A DNA stretch of 64,000 bases, from the NCBI GenBank assembly GCA_035308765.1, contig DATGGA010000004.1:27923-91922 (forward strand). The letters are read 5' to 3'. A model generated the notes under the pieces. It was given only the letters and a program-made list of their open reading frames with translations, made no database searches and was not told the DNA's origin. Positions 1 to 9,159 of the stretch are shown piece after piece. The translations under genes were made by a program, and so were the position numbers. The stretch's first letter is position 1; every line of letters starts with the position of its first letter. The DNA comes from RBG-16-66-20 sp035308765 (GTDB lineage Bacteria > Pseudomonadota > Gammaproteobacteria > Burkholderiales > SG8-39).

Positions 1-630
<630 letters not shown>

Positions 631-634
<4 letters not shown>

Positions 635-1608
635 TTTTTCCTTTTCTTCGGTTTCATCGCGGCGGCCAGGCTTCTCAATTCGATCGAGAACCCGGTCGCG
701 GCGCGCGGCCGGCCGAATGCCTTGCCGACTTCGTCGTAGCGCCCGCCGCGGGCGACGGCTCCGCTGACGCCGTCGCAATAGGCGTCGAACACCACGCCGG
801 AGTGATAGTGGTAGCCGCGCAGTTCGGCGAGGTCGAAGCTGACGGGAACGGACGAGGCTTTCGAAAGCGCGCGCAGGGTTTCCAGCGCTTTCTTCAGGTC
901 CGGCAGCCGGGGAAGCTTCTTCTCCGCCAGATCCAGGATATCGGCTCCGCCATACAGGTCGGGCAACAGCAGCAGCGCGGCCCGCGTTTTCGCGTCCGTC
1001 CGCCTGGTCAGGGCCTTCAGGGCGGGGACGTCCTTCTTCTGCAGGGCTTCGAATAGTTCGACTTCAAGCTCGTGGCCGATGCCCGCCGCCTGTACCACCG
1101 AGCGGAACACCGCGACGTGCCCGATATCCATGCGCGCGCCCCTGACCCCGGCCATGGCTAGCGACCGGCACAGCAGGCCCTGGATCTCGACGTCGCTCGC
1201 GATGCCGGCGTGGCCGAATATCTCCGCTCCGATCTGGATCGGCTCGCGCGTCGCGCCGGGGCCCGCAGGACGCGCGTGCAGCACGCTGCCGCAGTAGCAC
1301 AGGCGCGTCACGCCCTTGCGGTTGAGCAGGTGGGCGTCAATGCGCGCCACCTGCGGCGTGATGTCGGCGCGGATACCCATCATGCGGCCCGAAAGCTGGT
1401 CCACCAGCTTGAAGGTGCGCAGGTCGAGATCGTGTCCGGTACCGGTCAACAGCGAGTCGGTGAATTCCACCAGCGGCGGCATCACCAACTGGAAGCTATT
1501 TTTAATGAATAAATCCAAAATCGAACGACGCAACCATTCGATGCGCATCGCCTCTTCGGGCAGGACGTCTTCGATATGCTCGGGAAGCAGCCAGCGCATA
1601 GGCGTCAC
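631..1608 (-). CDS. hisZ: ATP phosphoribosyltransferase regulatory subunit HisZ
   Basis: A class II histidyl-tRNA-synthetase-like protein without tRNA-charging function. In bacteria with the short HisG it forms the HisZ-HisG complex that starts histidine synthesis. The translation is 325 residues, shorter than most HisZ (~385), with the typical start (LPEHIEDVLP near residue 8) and the motif-2-like segment around RADITPQVARIDAHLL. Linkage to purA and hflC supports HisZ rather than true HisRS. The first Met is used, but Met4 is possible. Its start overlaps the DUF2065 stop by 4 bases. It implies a short-form hisG elsewhere in the genome. Confidence 0.93.
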
Positions 1609-1793
1609 CAGTTGGCAAGCAGAAGCAGCGCGAGCCCGACGATCATCGAGGTCAGCCCGAAGAACCGGATCTGTCCGTCCGAGAGCAGCATCAGGCGCCG
1701 GAAGGTCTCGCGCCAGGTATCAGGCGCGAGGAAGGGAAGCAATCCCTCGATCACCAGCACGAGGGCGAAGGCCATGAGTAGCGTGGTGCCCAT
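1605..1793 (-). CDS. DUF2065 family small membrane protein (YjeT-like)
   Basis: A 62-residue inner-membrane protein with two hydrophobic helices (about 3-22 and 43-60) around a short loop containing PDTWRETFRRL, the hallmark of DUF2065. Its position directly after hflC is conserved in many proteobacteria. The function is unknown; location suggests a link to the HflKC/FtsH membrane complex. It sits 6 bases after hflC and overlaps hisZ by 4 bases. Confidence 0.9.
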   Translation of the reverse strand: MGTTLLMAFALVLVIEGLLPFLAPDTWRETFRRLMLLSDGQIRFFGLTSMIVGLALLLLANW

Positions 1794-1799
1794 GGCCCA

Positions 1800-2684
1800 T
1801 TATTTCCTGGCCCCAGCCTTGCCGGCGGCGTCCCTCAGGTACTTGAAGAAATCCGAGTTCGGCTCGAGCAGCAGCAGGTCGGACTTGGAGCGGAAGCTCG
1901 ACTTGTAGGCTTCCATGGAGCGGTAGAAGGAATAGAACTCGGGGTTCTGCGAGAAGGCCTGCGCATAGATGACCGAGGCCTTGGCGTCGCCCTCGCCCTT
2001 GATCTTCTGCGCGTCGCGGTAGGCGTCGGCCAGGATCACTTCGCGCTGCTTGTCCGCGTCCGCGCGGATGGCCTCGGCCTCGGCCGCGCCGGTCGAACGC
2101 AGCTGGCTCGCCACGCGCTTGCGCTCCGAATCCATGCGGCGGAACACCGAGGCGCTGACCTCGTCCGGCAGGTCGACGCGCTTCAGGCGCACGTCCACGA
2201 TCTCGACGCCGATGCGGCGCAGGTCCGCGTCGGCGATGGTGCGCACCTGCTCCATGATTTCGTCGCGCTGGCCGGAGACCACATCGTGCACCGTGCGGCG
2301 GCCGAATTCCACCTGCAATCCGTTGGAGATCGTCTGCTTGATGCGCGTCGCGGCGCGGGTTTCATCGCCCTGGACCGACACGTAGTAGTTCTTGACGTCA
2401 TAGATGCGCCACTTGACGAACGAGTCCACGGTCACCGGGATGTTGCCCGAAGTGAGGAAGCCGAGCGGCTCGGGGTCGTCGTAGGTGAGGTTGCGCATGT
2501 CGAAAAAGCGCACGTTCTGCAGTAGCGGCCACTTGACGTGCAGCCCCGGCTTGGTGATCACTTCCTTCACCTGGCCCAGCTGGAACACGATCGCGTTCTG
2601 CGCCTGGTCGACCGTGAACAGCGCCGAACTCGCGAGCATTACGAGCGCGGCCAGCGCGGCGGCAATGGGTCCGAGCAGCTTCAT
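1800..2684 (-). CDS. hflC: HflC, FtsH protease modulator subunit
   Basis: SPFH/band-7 protein that with HflK forms the large periplasm-exposed ring around the FtsH membrane protease and restrains its degradation of membrane proteins. 294 residues, the normal size. One N-terminal signal-anchor helix (about 4-25) is followed by the SPFH domain and a charged alpha-helical C-terminal region rich in Glu, Lys and Ala. The start codon shares one base with the hflK stop (TAATG), giving translational coupling. It belongs to the hfq-hflX-hflK-hflC run. Confidence 0.96.
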   Translation of the reverse strand: MKLLGPIAAALAALVMLASSALFTVDQAQNAIVFQLGQVKEVITKPGLHVKWPLLQNVRFFDMRNLTYDDPEPLGFLTSGNIPVTVDSFVKWRIYDVKNYYVSVQGDETRAATRIKQTISNGLQVEFGRRTVHDVVSGQRDEIMEQVRTIADADLRRIGVEIVDVRLKRVDLPDEVSASVFRRMDSERKRVASQLRSTGAAEAEAIRADADKQREVILADAYRDAQKIKGEGDAKASVIYAQAFSQNPEFYSFYRSMEAYKSSFRSKSDLLLLEPNSDFFKYLRDAAGKAGARK

Positions 2685-3886
2685 TACGGGCGCTCCTCCC
2701 GTCCGCGCTCGCGCAGCGCCTCGCGGGAACGCGGCATCGCGTCCGGCGCAGGCGCCGGGTCCGGCGCCTGCTGCTGCCGGGACGCCGCCGGATCGGCGAA
2801 CGACGCCGCGCCCTGTTGCATCAGCTTGTCCAGCGGCAGGTAGAGCAGGTTGCCCCCGCCCTTGTAGTCCAGCATGATCTTCGAGCTGTTGGTCATGATC
2901 TGCTGCATCGTGTCCAGGTAGATCCGCTCGCGCGTCACCGCCGGTGCCTTGGCGTACTCGGTGAGGGTCTGCTTGAAGCGGGAGGCGTCGCCCTCGGCGC
3001 TGGCGATCACGCGCTGCTTGTAGCCGTCGGCCTCCTGCATCAGGCGGATCGCGGTGCCGCGCGCCTTCGGGATCACGTCGTTGGCATAGGCCTGGCCCTC
3101 GTTCTTCTGCCGCTCGCGGTCCTGGCTCGCGTTCTGCGCGTCGCTGAACGATGCCTGCACCTGCTCGGGCGGCTGCGCCGCCTGGATGGTGACGGTGGAA
3201 ACCAGGATTCCCGTCTTGTAGCGGTCGAGGATCTGCTGCATCAGCTTCTGCGCGGCGATATTGATCTGCGCCCGCGACTCATACAGGATGCCGTCCATCT
3301 TGCTGCGGCCGATGATCTCGCGCATCGCGGATTCGGCCACCTGCGCCGCCGTCTCCTCCGGCTTGCGGTTGCTGAACAGCCACTCCTTGGCGTCGGTGAC
3401 CACGTACTGCACCGCGAACTGCACGCTGACGATGTTCTCGTCGTCGGTCAGCATCAGCGCTTCCTTGTTGTTGCGCAGCTTGACGTTGTTGTTGCGGTAG
3501 CCGATCTCGATCGTGCGCACCTGCGAAAGATTCACGATCTGGTTCGACTGGATCGGCCTCGGCAGGCGCCAGCGCAGGCCCGAGCCGGTCTCGTAGGAAT
3601 ATTCGCCGAAGGTGAGCACCACGCCGCGCTCGCCCTCGACCACGATGTACAAGCCGCTCGCCAGCCAGGCGGCGACGATCACGGCGAATATGATGCCCGC
3701 GCCGCCGCCCATGCGCGCATTCGATGGCATGCGCGAGGGCGGCTCGCCGCCGCCGCGCTTGCCGAACAGGTCGTTCAGCTTGCGGTTGAAGTTGCGCCAG
3801 AGCTCGTCGAGGTCGGGCGGGCCCTGGTTGCCACCGCCAGGGCGGTTTCCGCCCCCGCGTCCCCAGTTCGGGTCGTTCAGCGACAT
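2684..3886 (-). CDS. hflK: HflK, FtsH protease modulator subunit
   Basis: Partner of HflC in the SPFH ring around FtsH. From the chosen ATG at 3886 the product is 400 residues. It has a glycine-rich cytosolic N-terminus (residues 10-50, with the conserved DLDELWRNFNRKLNDLFG segment), one transmembrane helix (about 63-82), the SPFH domain, and a C-terminal tail rich in Gln, Pro and Arg. The reading frame is open a further 47 codons upstream, but that part only shadows hflX. The ATG forms TAATG with the hflX stop, so it is the better start. Confidence 0.96.
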   Translation of the reverse strand: MSLNDPNWGRGGGNRPGGGNQGPPDLDELWRNFNRKLNDLFGKRGGGEPPSRMPSNARMGGGAGIIFAVIVAAWLASGLYIVVEGERGVVLTFGEYSYETGSGLRWRLPRPIQSNQIVNLSQVRTIEIGYRNNNVKLRNNKEALMLTDDENIVSVQFAVQYVVTDAKEWLFSNRKPEETAAQVAESAMREIIGRSKMDGILYESRAQINIAAQKLMQQILDRYKTGILVSTVTIQAAQPPEQVQASFSDAQNASQDRERQKNEGQAYANDVIPKARGTAIRLMQEADGYKQRVIASAEGDASRFKQTLTEYAKAPAVTRERIYLDTMQQIMTNSSKIMLDYKGGGNLLYLPLDKLMQQGAASFADPAASRQQQAPDPAPAPDAMPRSREALRERGREERP

Positions 3887-5064
3887 TACAAACTCAGTTC
3901 TGGAGAAAGGTTGGAGGATCTGTCCGGGAAAACGGAAGCCGGCTTCGGCGGCTCCATTGCTTCGGCGATCGCGGCGCGCAATCCGGCGAGTCCTGCACCT
4001 GTCCGCGCGCTCGCGAAAACGCGGCAAATCCTACCATATTCGTCACGCTCGGCGCCGGGTTCGAGGCTGCTCTGGTCGATCTTGTTCCACACCAGCAGCT
4101 GCGGAATCGCCGCGGCCCCGATCTCGGCAAGCACCTTGTTCACGTCCCCGGTTTCGCGCTCGCGGCCGGGCGAGGTGCTGTCCACGACGTGCAGCAGGAA
4201 GTCGGCACGCACGGTTTCTTCCAGCGTGGCGCGGAACGCGGCCACCAGCCCGTGCGGCAGATCGCGCACGAAACCCACCGTGTCCGAAATCACCAGCTGG
4301 CCGGCGCCTTCGACATGGATTTTCCGCGTTGTCGTGTCCAGCGTGGCGAACAGCTTGTCGGCAACATAGGCATCCGCGCTTGGGTGCGTCAACGCGTTGA
4401 AGAGCGTCGACTTGCCCGCGTTGGTGTAGCCCACCAACGCCACCGAGAACACGTCGCGCCGGGCGCGGGCACGCCGCCGGACCACTCTTTGCTTTTGCAA
4501 TTCATGCAGTTTTTCCTTCAACACCCCGACGCGCCTGGCGATATAGCGCCGGTCGAGTTCGATCTGCTTTTCCCCCGGGCCGCCGGTCTTGCCGAGGCCG
4601 CCGCGCTGGCGCTCCAGGTGCGTCCAGCCCCGCACCAGGCGCGTCGACAGGTGCTCGAGCTGCGCCAGTTCCACCTGCAGTTTGCCCTCGTTCGTTTTCG
4701 CGCGCTGCGCGAAGATGAGCAGGATCAATTCGGTGCGGTCGAGGACCTTGCGGCCGAGTTCCCTCTCGAGGTTGCGCTGCTGGCCGGGCGACAGCGCGTG
4801 GTTGAAGATCACGGTCGCCGCGTTCATCGCGTCCGCGGCGAGCCCGATCTCCACGACCTTGCCGCTGCCCGCGTAGAGCTTTGAATCCGGCCGCGCACGC
4901 CTGCCGCGCACGACCCTGGTTCTGAGCGCGCCCGTGCTTTCCGCGAGGCGCGTGATCTCGGCGATGCCTTCCTCGTAGCCCTCGTCGCCAAAATCCAGGC
5001 AGACGAGGATGGCAGCGGCCGGGCCGGAGGCCCTGCGGAGGGTTCCGGTGGGGGCGTCTAGCAA
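3886..5064 (-). CDS. hflX: HflX, ribosome-associated GTPase
   Basis: GTPase that binds the 50S subunit and splits stalled ribosomes under stress. 392 residues: the HflX N-terminal domain (1-200, with the glycine-rich GLGKTGGPGEKQIELDRR stretch near 157-173), then a G domain with G1 GYTNAGKST (212-220), G3 DTVGF and G4 NKID. It lies 6 bases after hfq and one base over hflK, the usual hfq-hflX order. Confidence 0.96.
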   Translation of the reverse strand: MLDAPTGTLRRASGPAAAILVCLDFGDEGYEEGIAEITRLAESTGALRTRVVRGRRARPDSKLYAGSGKVVEIGLAADAMNAATVIFNHALSPGQQRNLERELGRKVLDRTELILLIFAQRAKTNEGKLQVELAQLEHLSTRLVRGWTHLERQRGGLGKTGGPGEKQIELDRRYIARRVGVLKEKLHELQKQRVVRRRARARRDVFSVALVGYTNAGKSTLFNALTHPSADAYVADKLFATLDTTTRKIHVEGAGQLVISDTVGFVRDLPHGLVAAFRATLEETVRADFLLHVVDSTSPGRERETGDVNKVLAEIGAAAIPQLLVWNKIDQSSLEPGAERDEYGRICRVFASARTGAGLAGLRAAIAEAMEPPKPASVFPDRSSNLSPELSL

Positions 5065-5070
5065 AAGAAC

Positions 5071-5310
5071 CTAAGCGCCCGCGTCCGGATCAACGCTTAG
5101 GTTGATCGGGCGCGAGGGTACGACGGTGGAGATCGCGTGCTTGTAGACCATCTGGGTCACGGAATTCTTCAGCAGGACCACGTACTGGTCGAAGGACTCG
5201 ATCTGGCCCTGCAGCTTGATGCCGTTCACCAGGTAGATCGAGACCGGCACGTGCTCCTTGCGGAGCGTGTTCAGAAAGGGGTCTTGCAGGAGTTGTCCCT
5301 TGTTGCTCAT
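5071..5310 (-). CDS. hfq: RNA chaperone Hfq
   Basis: Hexameric Sm-like RNA chaperone that pairs small RNAs with mRNAs. 79 residues from ATG 5310. It contains Sm1 with the distal-face sequence and Sm2 with YKHAIST. The frame extends 32 codons upstream, but the ATG at 5310 has a good ribosome-binding site (GAGAGG, seven bases before it) and starts the family-typical MSNKGQLLQDPFLN. The C-terminus is short, as in other betaproteobacterial Hfq. It is the first gene of the hfq-hflX-hflK-hflC run, with a 59-base gap after aroC that may hold its promoter. Confidence 0.97.
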   Translation of the reverse strand: MSNKGQLLQDPFLNTLRKEHVPVSIYLVNGIKLQGQIESFDQYVVLLKNSVTQMVYKHAISTVVPSRPINLSVDPDAGA

Positions 5311-5369
5311 TTTTATACCTCTCGCGAGGAGGTTTGGGACACTACTGTAATTGATATTTAAGCGTTTTC

Positions 5370-6455
5370 CTAGCCAAGTTTGATCGGCGGCGCCACGTCG
5401 CCGCACTGGGCGCGGTGCCTGAGCGCATGGTCCATCAGCACGCAGGCAAGCATGGCTTCGGCGATGGGCGTGGCGCGGATGCCGACGCAGGGGTCATGGC
5501 GTCCGGTCGTCTCCACGGTGGTCGCCTTGCCCCGGGTATCGATGGTGCGGCGAGGCAGCCGGATGCTGGAGGTGGGCTTGAGCGCGATCGACACCGCGAC
5601 GTCCTGCCCGGTGGAGATGCCGCCCAGCACGCCGCCATTGTTGTTCGACAGGAAGCCTTTCGGCGTCATCTCGTCGCCGTGCTCGCTGCCCTTTTGCGCC
5701 ACAGCCGCGAAGCCGGCGCCGATCTCCACTCCCTTGACCGCGTTGATGGACATCATCGCGCCGGCGATGTCTGCGTCCAGCCGCCCGTAGACCGGTTCGC
5801 CCCAGCCCACCGGGACTTTCTCGGCAATCACGTTGACGCGCGCGCCGCAGGAGTCGCCGCTTTCGCGCAGCTGGTCCATGAACTGTTCGAGTTTTTTTAC
5901 AATCGATTTGTCCGGCGCGAAGAAGGGATTCATCTGCACGTCCGGCCAGGCTTTGAACTTGATTTCCAAGGGACCGAGCTGGGCCAGATAGCCGCGGATC
6001 CTGACGCCGTACTTTTCCGCCAGCCACTTCTTCGCGATCGCGCCCGCCGCCACGCGCACCACCGTCTCGCGCGCCGAGGCGCGGCCGCCGCCGCGCGGGT
6101 CGCGGATGCCGTACTTCTGCCAGTAAGTGTAGTCCGCGTGCCCGGGGCGGAATTTTTCCGCGATCGCGCTGTAATCCTTGGAGCGCTGGTCTTCGTTGCG
6201 CACCAGGAAACCGATCGCCGTGCCCGTGGTCCTGCCCTCGTAGATGCCGGACAGGATCTCGACCGTGTCGCTCTCGCGGCGCTGAGTGACGTGGCGCGAG
6301 CTGCCGGGCTTGCGCCGGTCAAGTTCCTGCTGCAGGTCGGCGGCCGACAGAGCCATTCCCGGCGGGCAGCCGTCCACCACGCCGCCGTAGGCCGGGCCGT
6401 GCGATTCGCCGAACGACGTGACGCAGTAGAGCGTGCCGAAACTGTTGCCGGACAT
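5370..6455 (-). CDS. aroC: Chorismate synthase
   Basis: Converts EPSP to chorismate, the last shikimate-pathway step, using reduced FMN. 361 residues, the full family length. The signatures GESHGPAYGGVVDG near the N-terminus, GGGRASARET in the middle and the C-terminal RHDPCVG with a following Arg are all present. Nothing suggests a fused flavin reductase, so it is the monofunctional bacterial type. Confidence 0.97.
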   Translation of the reverse strand: MSGNSFGTLYCVTSFGESHGPAYGGVVDGCPPGMALSAADLQQELDRRKPGSSRHVTQRRESDTVEILSGIYEGRTTGTAIGFLVRNEDQRSKDYSAIAEKFRPGHADYTYWQKYGIRDPRGGGRASARETVVRVAAGAIAKKWLAEKYGVRIRGYLAQLGPLEIKFKAWPDVQMNPFFAPDKSIVKKLEQFMDQLRESGDSCGARVNVIAEKVPVGWGEPVYGRLDADIAGAMMSINAVKGVEIGAGFAAVAQKGSEHGDEMTPKGFLSNNNGGVLGGISTGQDVAVSIALKPTSSIRLPRRTIDTRGKATTVETTGRHDPCVGIRATPIAEAMLACVLMDHALRHRAQCGDVAPPIKLG

Positions 6456-6500
6456 GCGAAAAGCTTAGCATAGCGAGCTTCGCCGACCGGCCGTTCCGCT

Positions 6501-7472
6501 CTAGGGAATTTCCAGGTCGACGATCATCAGGGCCTGCTGCTGCGGATCGACCCAGAACTCCCAGTCGGTCGCACCCACGACCGTCAATTTGCCGTCCGTC
6601 GCCACGCAGATCGTCCGTTCCTGAATGTCGATGATGCAGGACTCCGAGAACCGGTCCGGCATGATCTCGGCGCGTTCCCGGTGGAACTCCTTGCCGTCCG
6701 GCCCGTCCGGGACCGACGGCAGGCCCCTGCCCGGCTCGCTCAGATCGGGATGGTCGATCACAGGCTTGACGTAGATCCAGATCGCGCTACGCACGTATTC
6801 CTTCGGCAGCCACCGGTTGCGGATGGCGGGAAACTGCGCTTCGCGGTTGTTGAAGGCGAAAGCCAGGCAGGCGTCGTCCGCGGTCCCCGGGAACTTGCGG
6901 ATGGCGCGGTGCCAGCGCTCCAGCAGCGCGTCGACGCCGGGACTTCTCCGGTAGAGCTGGACGCAGCCGCTGCATAGCAGCTGCGCCGGAGAATAGCTGG
7001 CGACGCGGTGGGAAAAAGCATAGAAGCGCGCGTGATAGATCTTTCCTCCGGAGCGGACGTCGATCGGGATAAACGCCTCGTTGTCAGGATCTGCGGCCCA
7101 GTTGAATACGGCGAAGTCCGTGCCGCCGTCCAGGTATTCATCGAGCAGCACCGGATACGAGCGGAACACGCAGTCGGCGTCGAGATAGAGGACCGGCTGT
7201 CCGTACCGGGTAAGCATGGTGTGGATGAAGTTCGCCTTGGTGTAGCGCAGGTCGGGACTGCCGCTTGGGCTGATGGAGTTGTGGATGGTCGGAACCTCCT
7301 GCAGCGCGTATGGCAGCGCAAACTTCTCGCAGGAAGCGCGAAGACGTTCTGCCTGATCGGCGTAGGAGGCCGTGTACATCGACACCACAAGGAAGCGGCT
7401 GCCGCTGCGGCCCAGGTTCTCGTTGGTGCGCGCCGCCGGCATCGGGAGAGGGAATGCATCGCTCGTGTCCAT
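6501..7472 (-). CDS. Glycosyltransferase-like protein with DxD motif
   Basis: Probable nucleotide-sugar-dependent transferase of the GT-A fold. From ATG 7472 it has 323 residues. An N-terminal Rossmann-like start (SRFLVVSMYT) is followed by PVLYLDADC, with the metal-binding DxD at residues 98-100. The rest resembles proteins in the nucleotide-diphospho-sugar transferase superfamily, but I cannot name a substrate. The frame is open to 7541, yet those extra codons only shadow the upstream fragment. ATG 7472 lies 7 bases after that fragment's stop codon. An alternative start is the ATG at 7487. Confidence 0.75.
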   Translation of the reverse strand: MDTSDAFPLPMPAARTNENLGRSGSRFLVVSMYTASYADQAERLRASCEKFALPYALQEVPTIHNSISPSGSPDLRYTKANFIHTMLTRYGQPVLYLDADCVFRSYPVLLDEYLDGGTDFAVFNWAADPDNEAFIPIDVRSGGKIYHARFYAFSHRVASYSPAQLLCSGCVQLYRRSPGVDALLERWHRAIRKFPGTADDACLAFAFNNREAQFPAIRNRWLPKEYVRSAIWIYVKPVIDHPDLSEPGRGLPSVPDGPDGKEFHRERAEIMPDRFSESCIIDIQERTICVATDGKLTVVGATDWEFWVDPQQQALMIVDLEIP

Positions 7473-7479
7473 GTCCCGG

Positions 7480-7650
7480 TTAGGCATCCGATTCGAAGAA
7501 CGGCCGCGTCTCGAACACCGAATTCGAGAGTGCACGGCCATCCGAGCGCCAATGGCGCTTGAGTACGAAGTCGAACAGCAGCGGATTATGCCTGCGGATC
7601 TCCGTCAGCACCGGCGAGCGCGGCGCCGCCGGCGAGAAAATTACGTCGTT
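7480..7650 (-). pseudogene. 3' remnant of an unidentified gene
   Basis: An open frame of 56 codons plus stop TAA (7480-7482), with no ATG and no convincing GTG start. Its composition is protein-like (Phe, Leu, Arg and Asp rich, containing RRHNPLLFDFVLKRHWRSDG and ending FETRPFFESDA). It sits between the CBS gene and the glycosyltransferase-like gene, and its stop is 7 bases before the latter's ATG, the spacing expected inside an operon. I read it as the C-terminus of a gene whose 5' part was deleted. A short gene starting at an internal GTG is possible. The family is not recognised. Confidence 0.45.
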
Positions 7651-7684
7651 TCAGTAGCGAAAGAAAGTACGGCCAGTTCGATCC

Positions 7685-7707
7685 ATTGGCCGGCTATGCC
7701 GGCCAAT
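7685..7707. repeat. Perfect 10-bp inverted repeat over the CBS gene stop codon
   Basis: ATTGGCCGGC (7685-7694) and GCCGGCCAAT (7698-7707) are exact reverse complements around a 3-base loop that contains the stop codon of the CBS gene. The stem is strong, but no run of T follows on either strand, so it is only a possible transcription terminator or 3'-end stabilising hairpin. Confidence 0.6.
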
Positions 7708-8128
7708 TCTTTATGTAGCCCTTGAGCATCTTGTTCTCGAAATCCTGCTCTTCGAGAACCGCCTTGGCGACATCGCGGAACGAGATCACGCCGAGCAGCT
7801 TGCTGTCCTGCATCACCGGCAGGTAGCGCGCGCTGGTGTCGAGCATCGTGCGGCGCAGGTCGTTGACTTCCATGTCGGGCGTCGCGGTGACGGGGTCCTT
7901 CACCATGATTTCGCTCACCTTGACTTCGCCGAGCGTGCCGCCGCGCTTGGCCAGCGCGCCCAGCAACTCGTGGAAAGTCAGCATGCCGGCCATGCGGCCC
8001 TGGTCCAGCACCACCAGCGAGCCCAGGTTCTGGTCCGCCATGGTCTTGACCGCGTCCACGGCGCGGCTTCCAGGCTCCGCGCTGATCAGCCGGTTGCCCT
8101 TCACGCGCAGGATCTCTTTGACTTGCAT
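7694..8128 (-). CDS. Tandem CBS-domain protein
   Basis: 144 residues made almost entirely of two CBS domains (about 8-62 and 75-132), a Bateman module that usually binds adenosine nucleotides and reports energy state. It is a stand-alone cytosolic protein with no attached enzyme or channel. The start has a strong Shine-Dalgarno (GGAGAGGAGGGG) just upstream. The partner is unknown, and the neighbours give no clue. Confidence 0.9.
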   Translation of the reverse strand: MQVKEILRVKGNRLISAEPGSRAVDAVKTMADQNLGSLVVLDQGRMAGMLTFHELLGALAKRGGTLGEVKVSEIMVKDPVTATPDMEVNDLRRTMLDTSARYLPVMQDSKLLGVISFRDVAKAVLEEQDFENKMLKGYIKNWPA

Positions 8129-8202
8129 AACCCCTCCTCTCCCGACGCATTTCGCTACCAGTGCACCTACATACTAGTCCAAACCGTGGCAGCATAACCA
8201 GT

Positions 8203-9159
8203 ATGCGCTTCGCCCTAGCCTGCGCGCTTTTGCTTTGCGCCCCGCTGAATGCCGCAGCGCAACCTTACGCTGCAAAACCTATCCGGCTGGTCGTCACTTA
8301 TCCACCGGGTGGCGGCGCCGACACCATGGCGCGGCTGCTGTCGCCGAAGCTGGGCGAAGCGCTAGGTCAGCCAATCGTGGTCGAAAACCGGGCGGGGGCC
8401 AGCGGCACTATCGCCGCAGACCTGGTGGCGAAGTCGTCGCCGGACGGCTACACCCTGATGCTCGATGCTGCGAACTATGCGGTAAATCCGAGCCTGTATC
8501 CGAAGCTGCCCTATGACCCGGCGAAAGCCTTCGCTCCGGTGACGCTGCTCGCGCTGTTTCCGAACGTGGTCGTGGTCACGCCGGCATTCCCCGTTTCTTC
8601 GATCCGGCAGCTGATAGAAAAAATCAGGTCGGAGCCCGGCAAAATCGCCTTCGCTTCCTCCGGCAACGGTTCGGCGCAGCATCTCGCTGCGGAGCTGTTC
8701 CGCCAGCGCGCCGGGCTGGACATGGTGCATGTGCCGTACAAAGGCGGCGGCCCGGCGCTCATCGACGTGATGGCCGGCCAGGTGCCACTCTATTTCGGCA
8801 ACATGGCTTCGGCGCTGCCGCACGTGAAGAACGGCAAGCTGAAGGCGCTCGCCATCACCGGCGCGAAGCGCTCGCCCGCCGCGCCCGACCTGCCGACGGT
8901 GGCGGAATCGGGCATGCCCGGCTACCAGGTCTACGAGTGGAACGCGATCTTCGCGCCGGCCGGAACGCCGGAGGCCATCTTGAGGCGCCTGCACGCAGAG
9001 ATCGCCAAGGCGCTGGCCGCACCCGATTTGAAGGAACGCATCGCCGCGCTCGGCGGCGAGATCGTCGCCAGTTCCCCCGGCGATACCGCTGCCTGGCTGC
9101 GCGAGCAGACCGCGAGCTGGGCCAAGGTCGTGCGCGAAGGAAATATCAAGGTCGAGTAA
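8203..9159 (+). CDS. Bug/TctC-family tripartite tricarboxylate transporter receptor protein
   Basis: Periplasmic solute-binding protein of the TctC (Bug) family, which captures carboxylates or other small organics. 318 residues from ATG 8203: a cleavable signal peptide (1-20, ending NAAAQ), then the family signatures YPPGGGADTMARLL, VVENRAGASG, SSPDGYTL, VPYKGGGPAL and the C-terminal WAKVVREGNIKVE. No TctA/TctB membrane genes are nearby, as for most Bug proteins. The frame extends upstream to 8161, but the signal peptide begins at 8203. It ends exactly where the convergent sulfatase gene ends. Confidence 0.93.
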   Translation: MRFALACALLLCAPLNAAAQPYAAKPIRLVVTYPPGGGADTMARLLSPKLGEALGQPIVVENRAGASGTIAADLVAKSSPDGYTLMLDAANYAVNPSLYPKLPYDPAKAFAPVTLLALFPNVVVVTPAFPVSSIRQLIEKIRSEPGKIAFASSGNGSAQHLAAELFRQRAGLDMVHVPYKGGGPALIDVMAGQVPLYFGNMASALPHVKNGKLKALAITGAKRSPAAPDLPTVAESGMPGYQVYEWNAIFAPAGTPEAILRRLHAEIAKALAAPDLKERIAALGGEIVASSPGDTAAWLREQTASWAKVVREGNIKVE

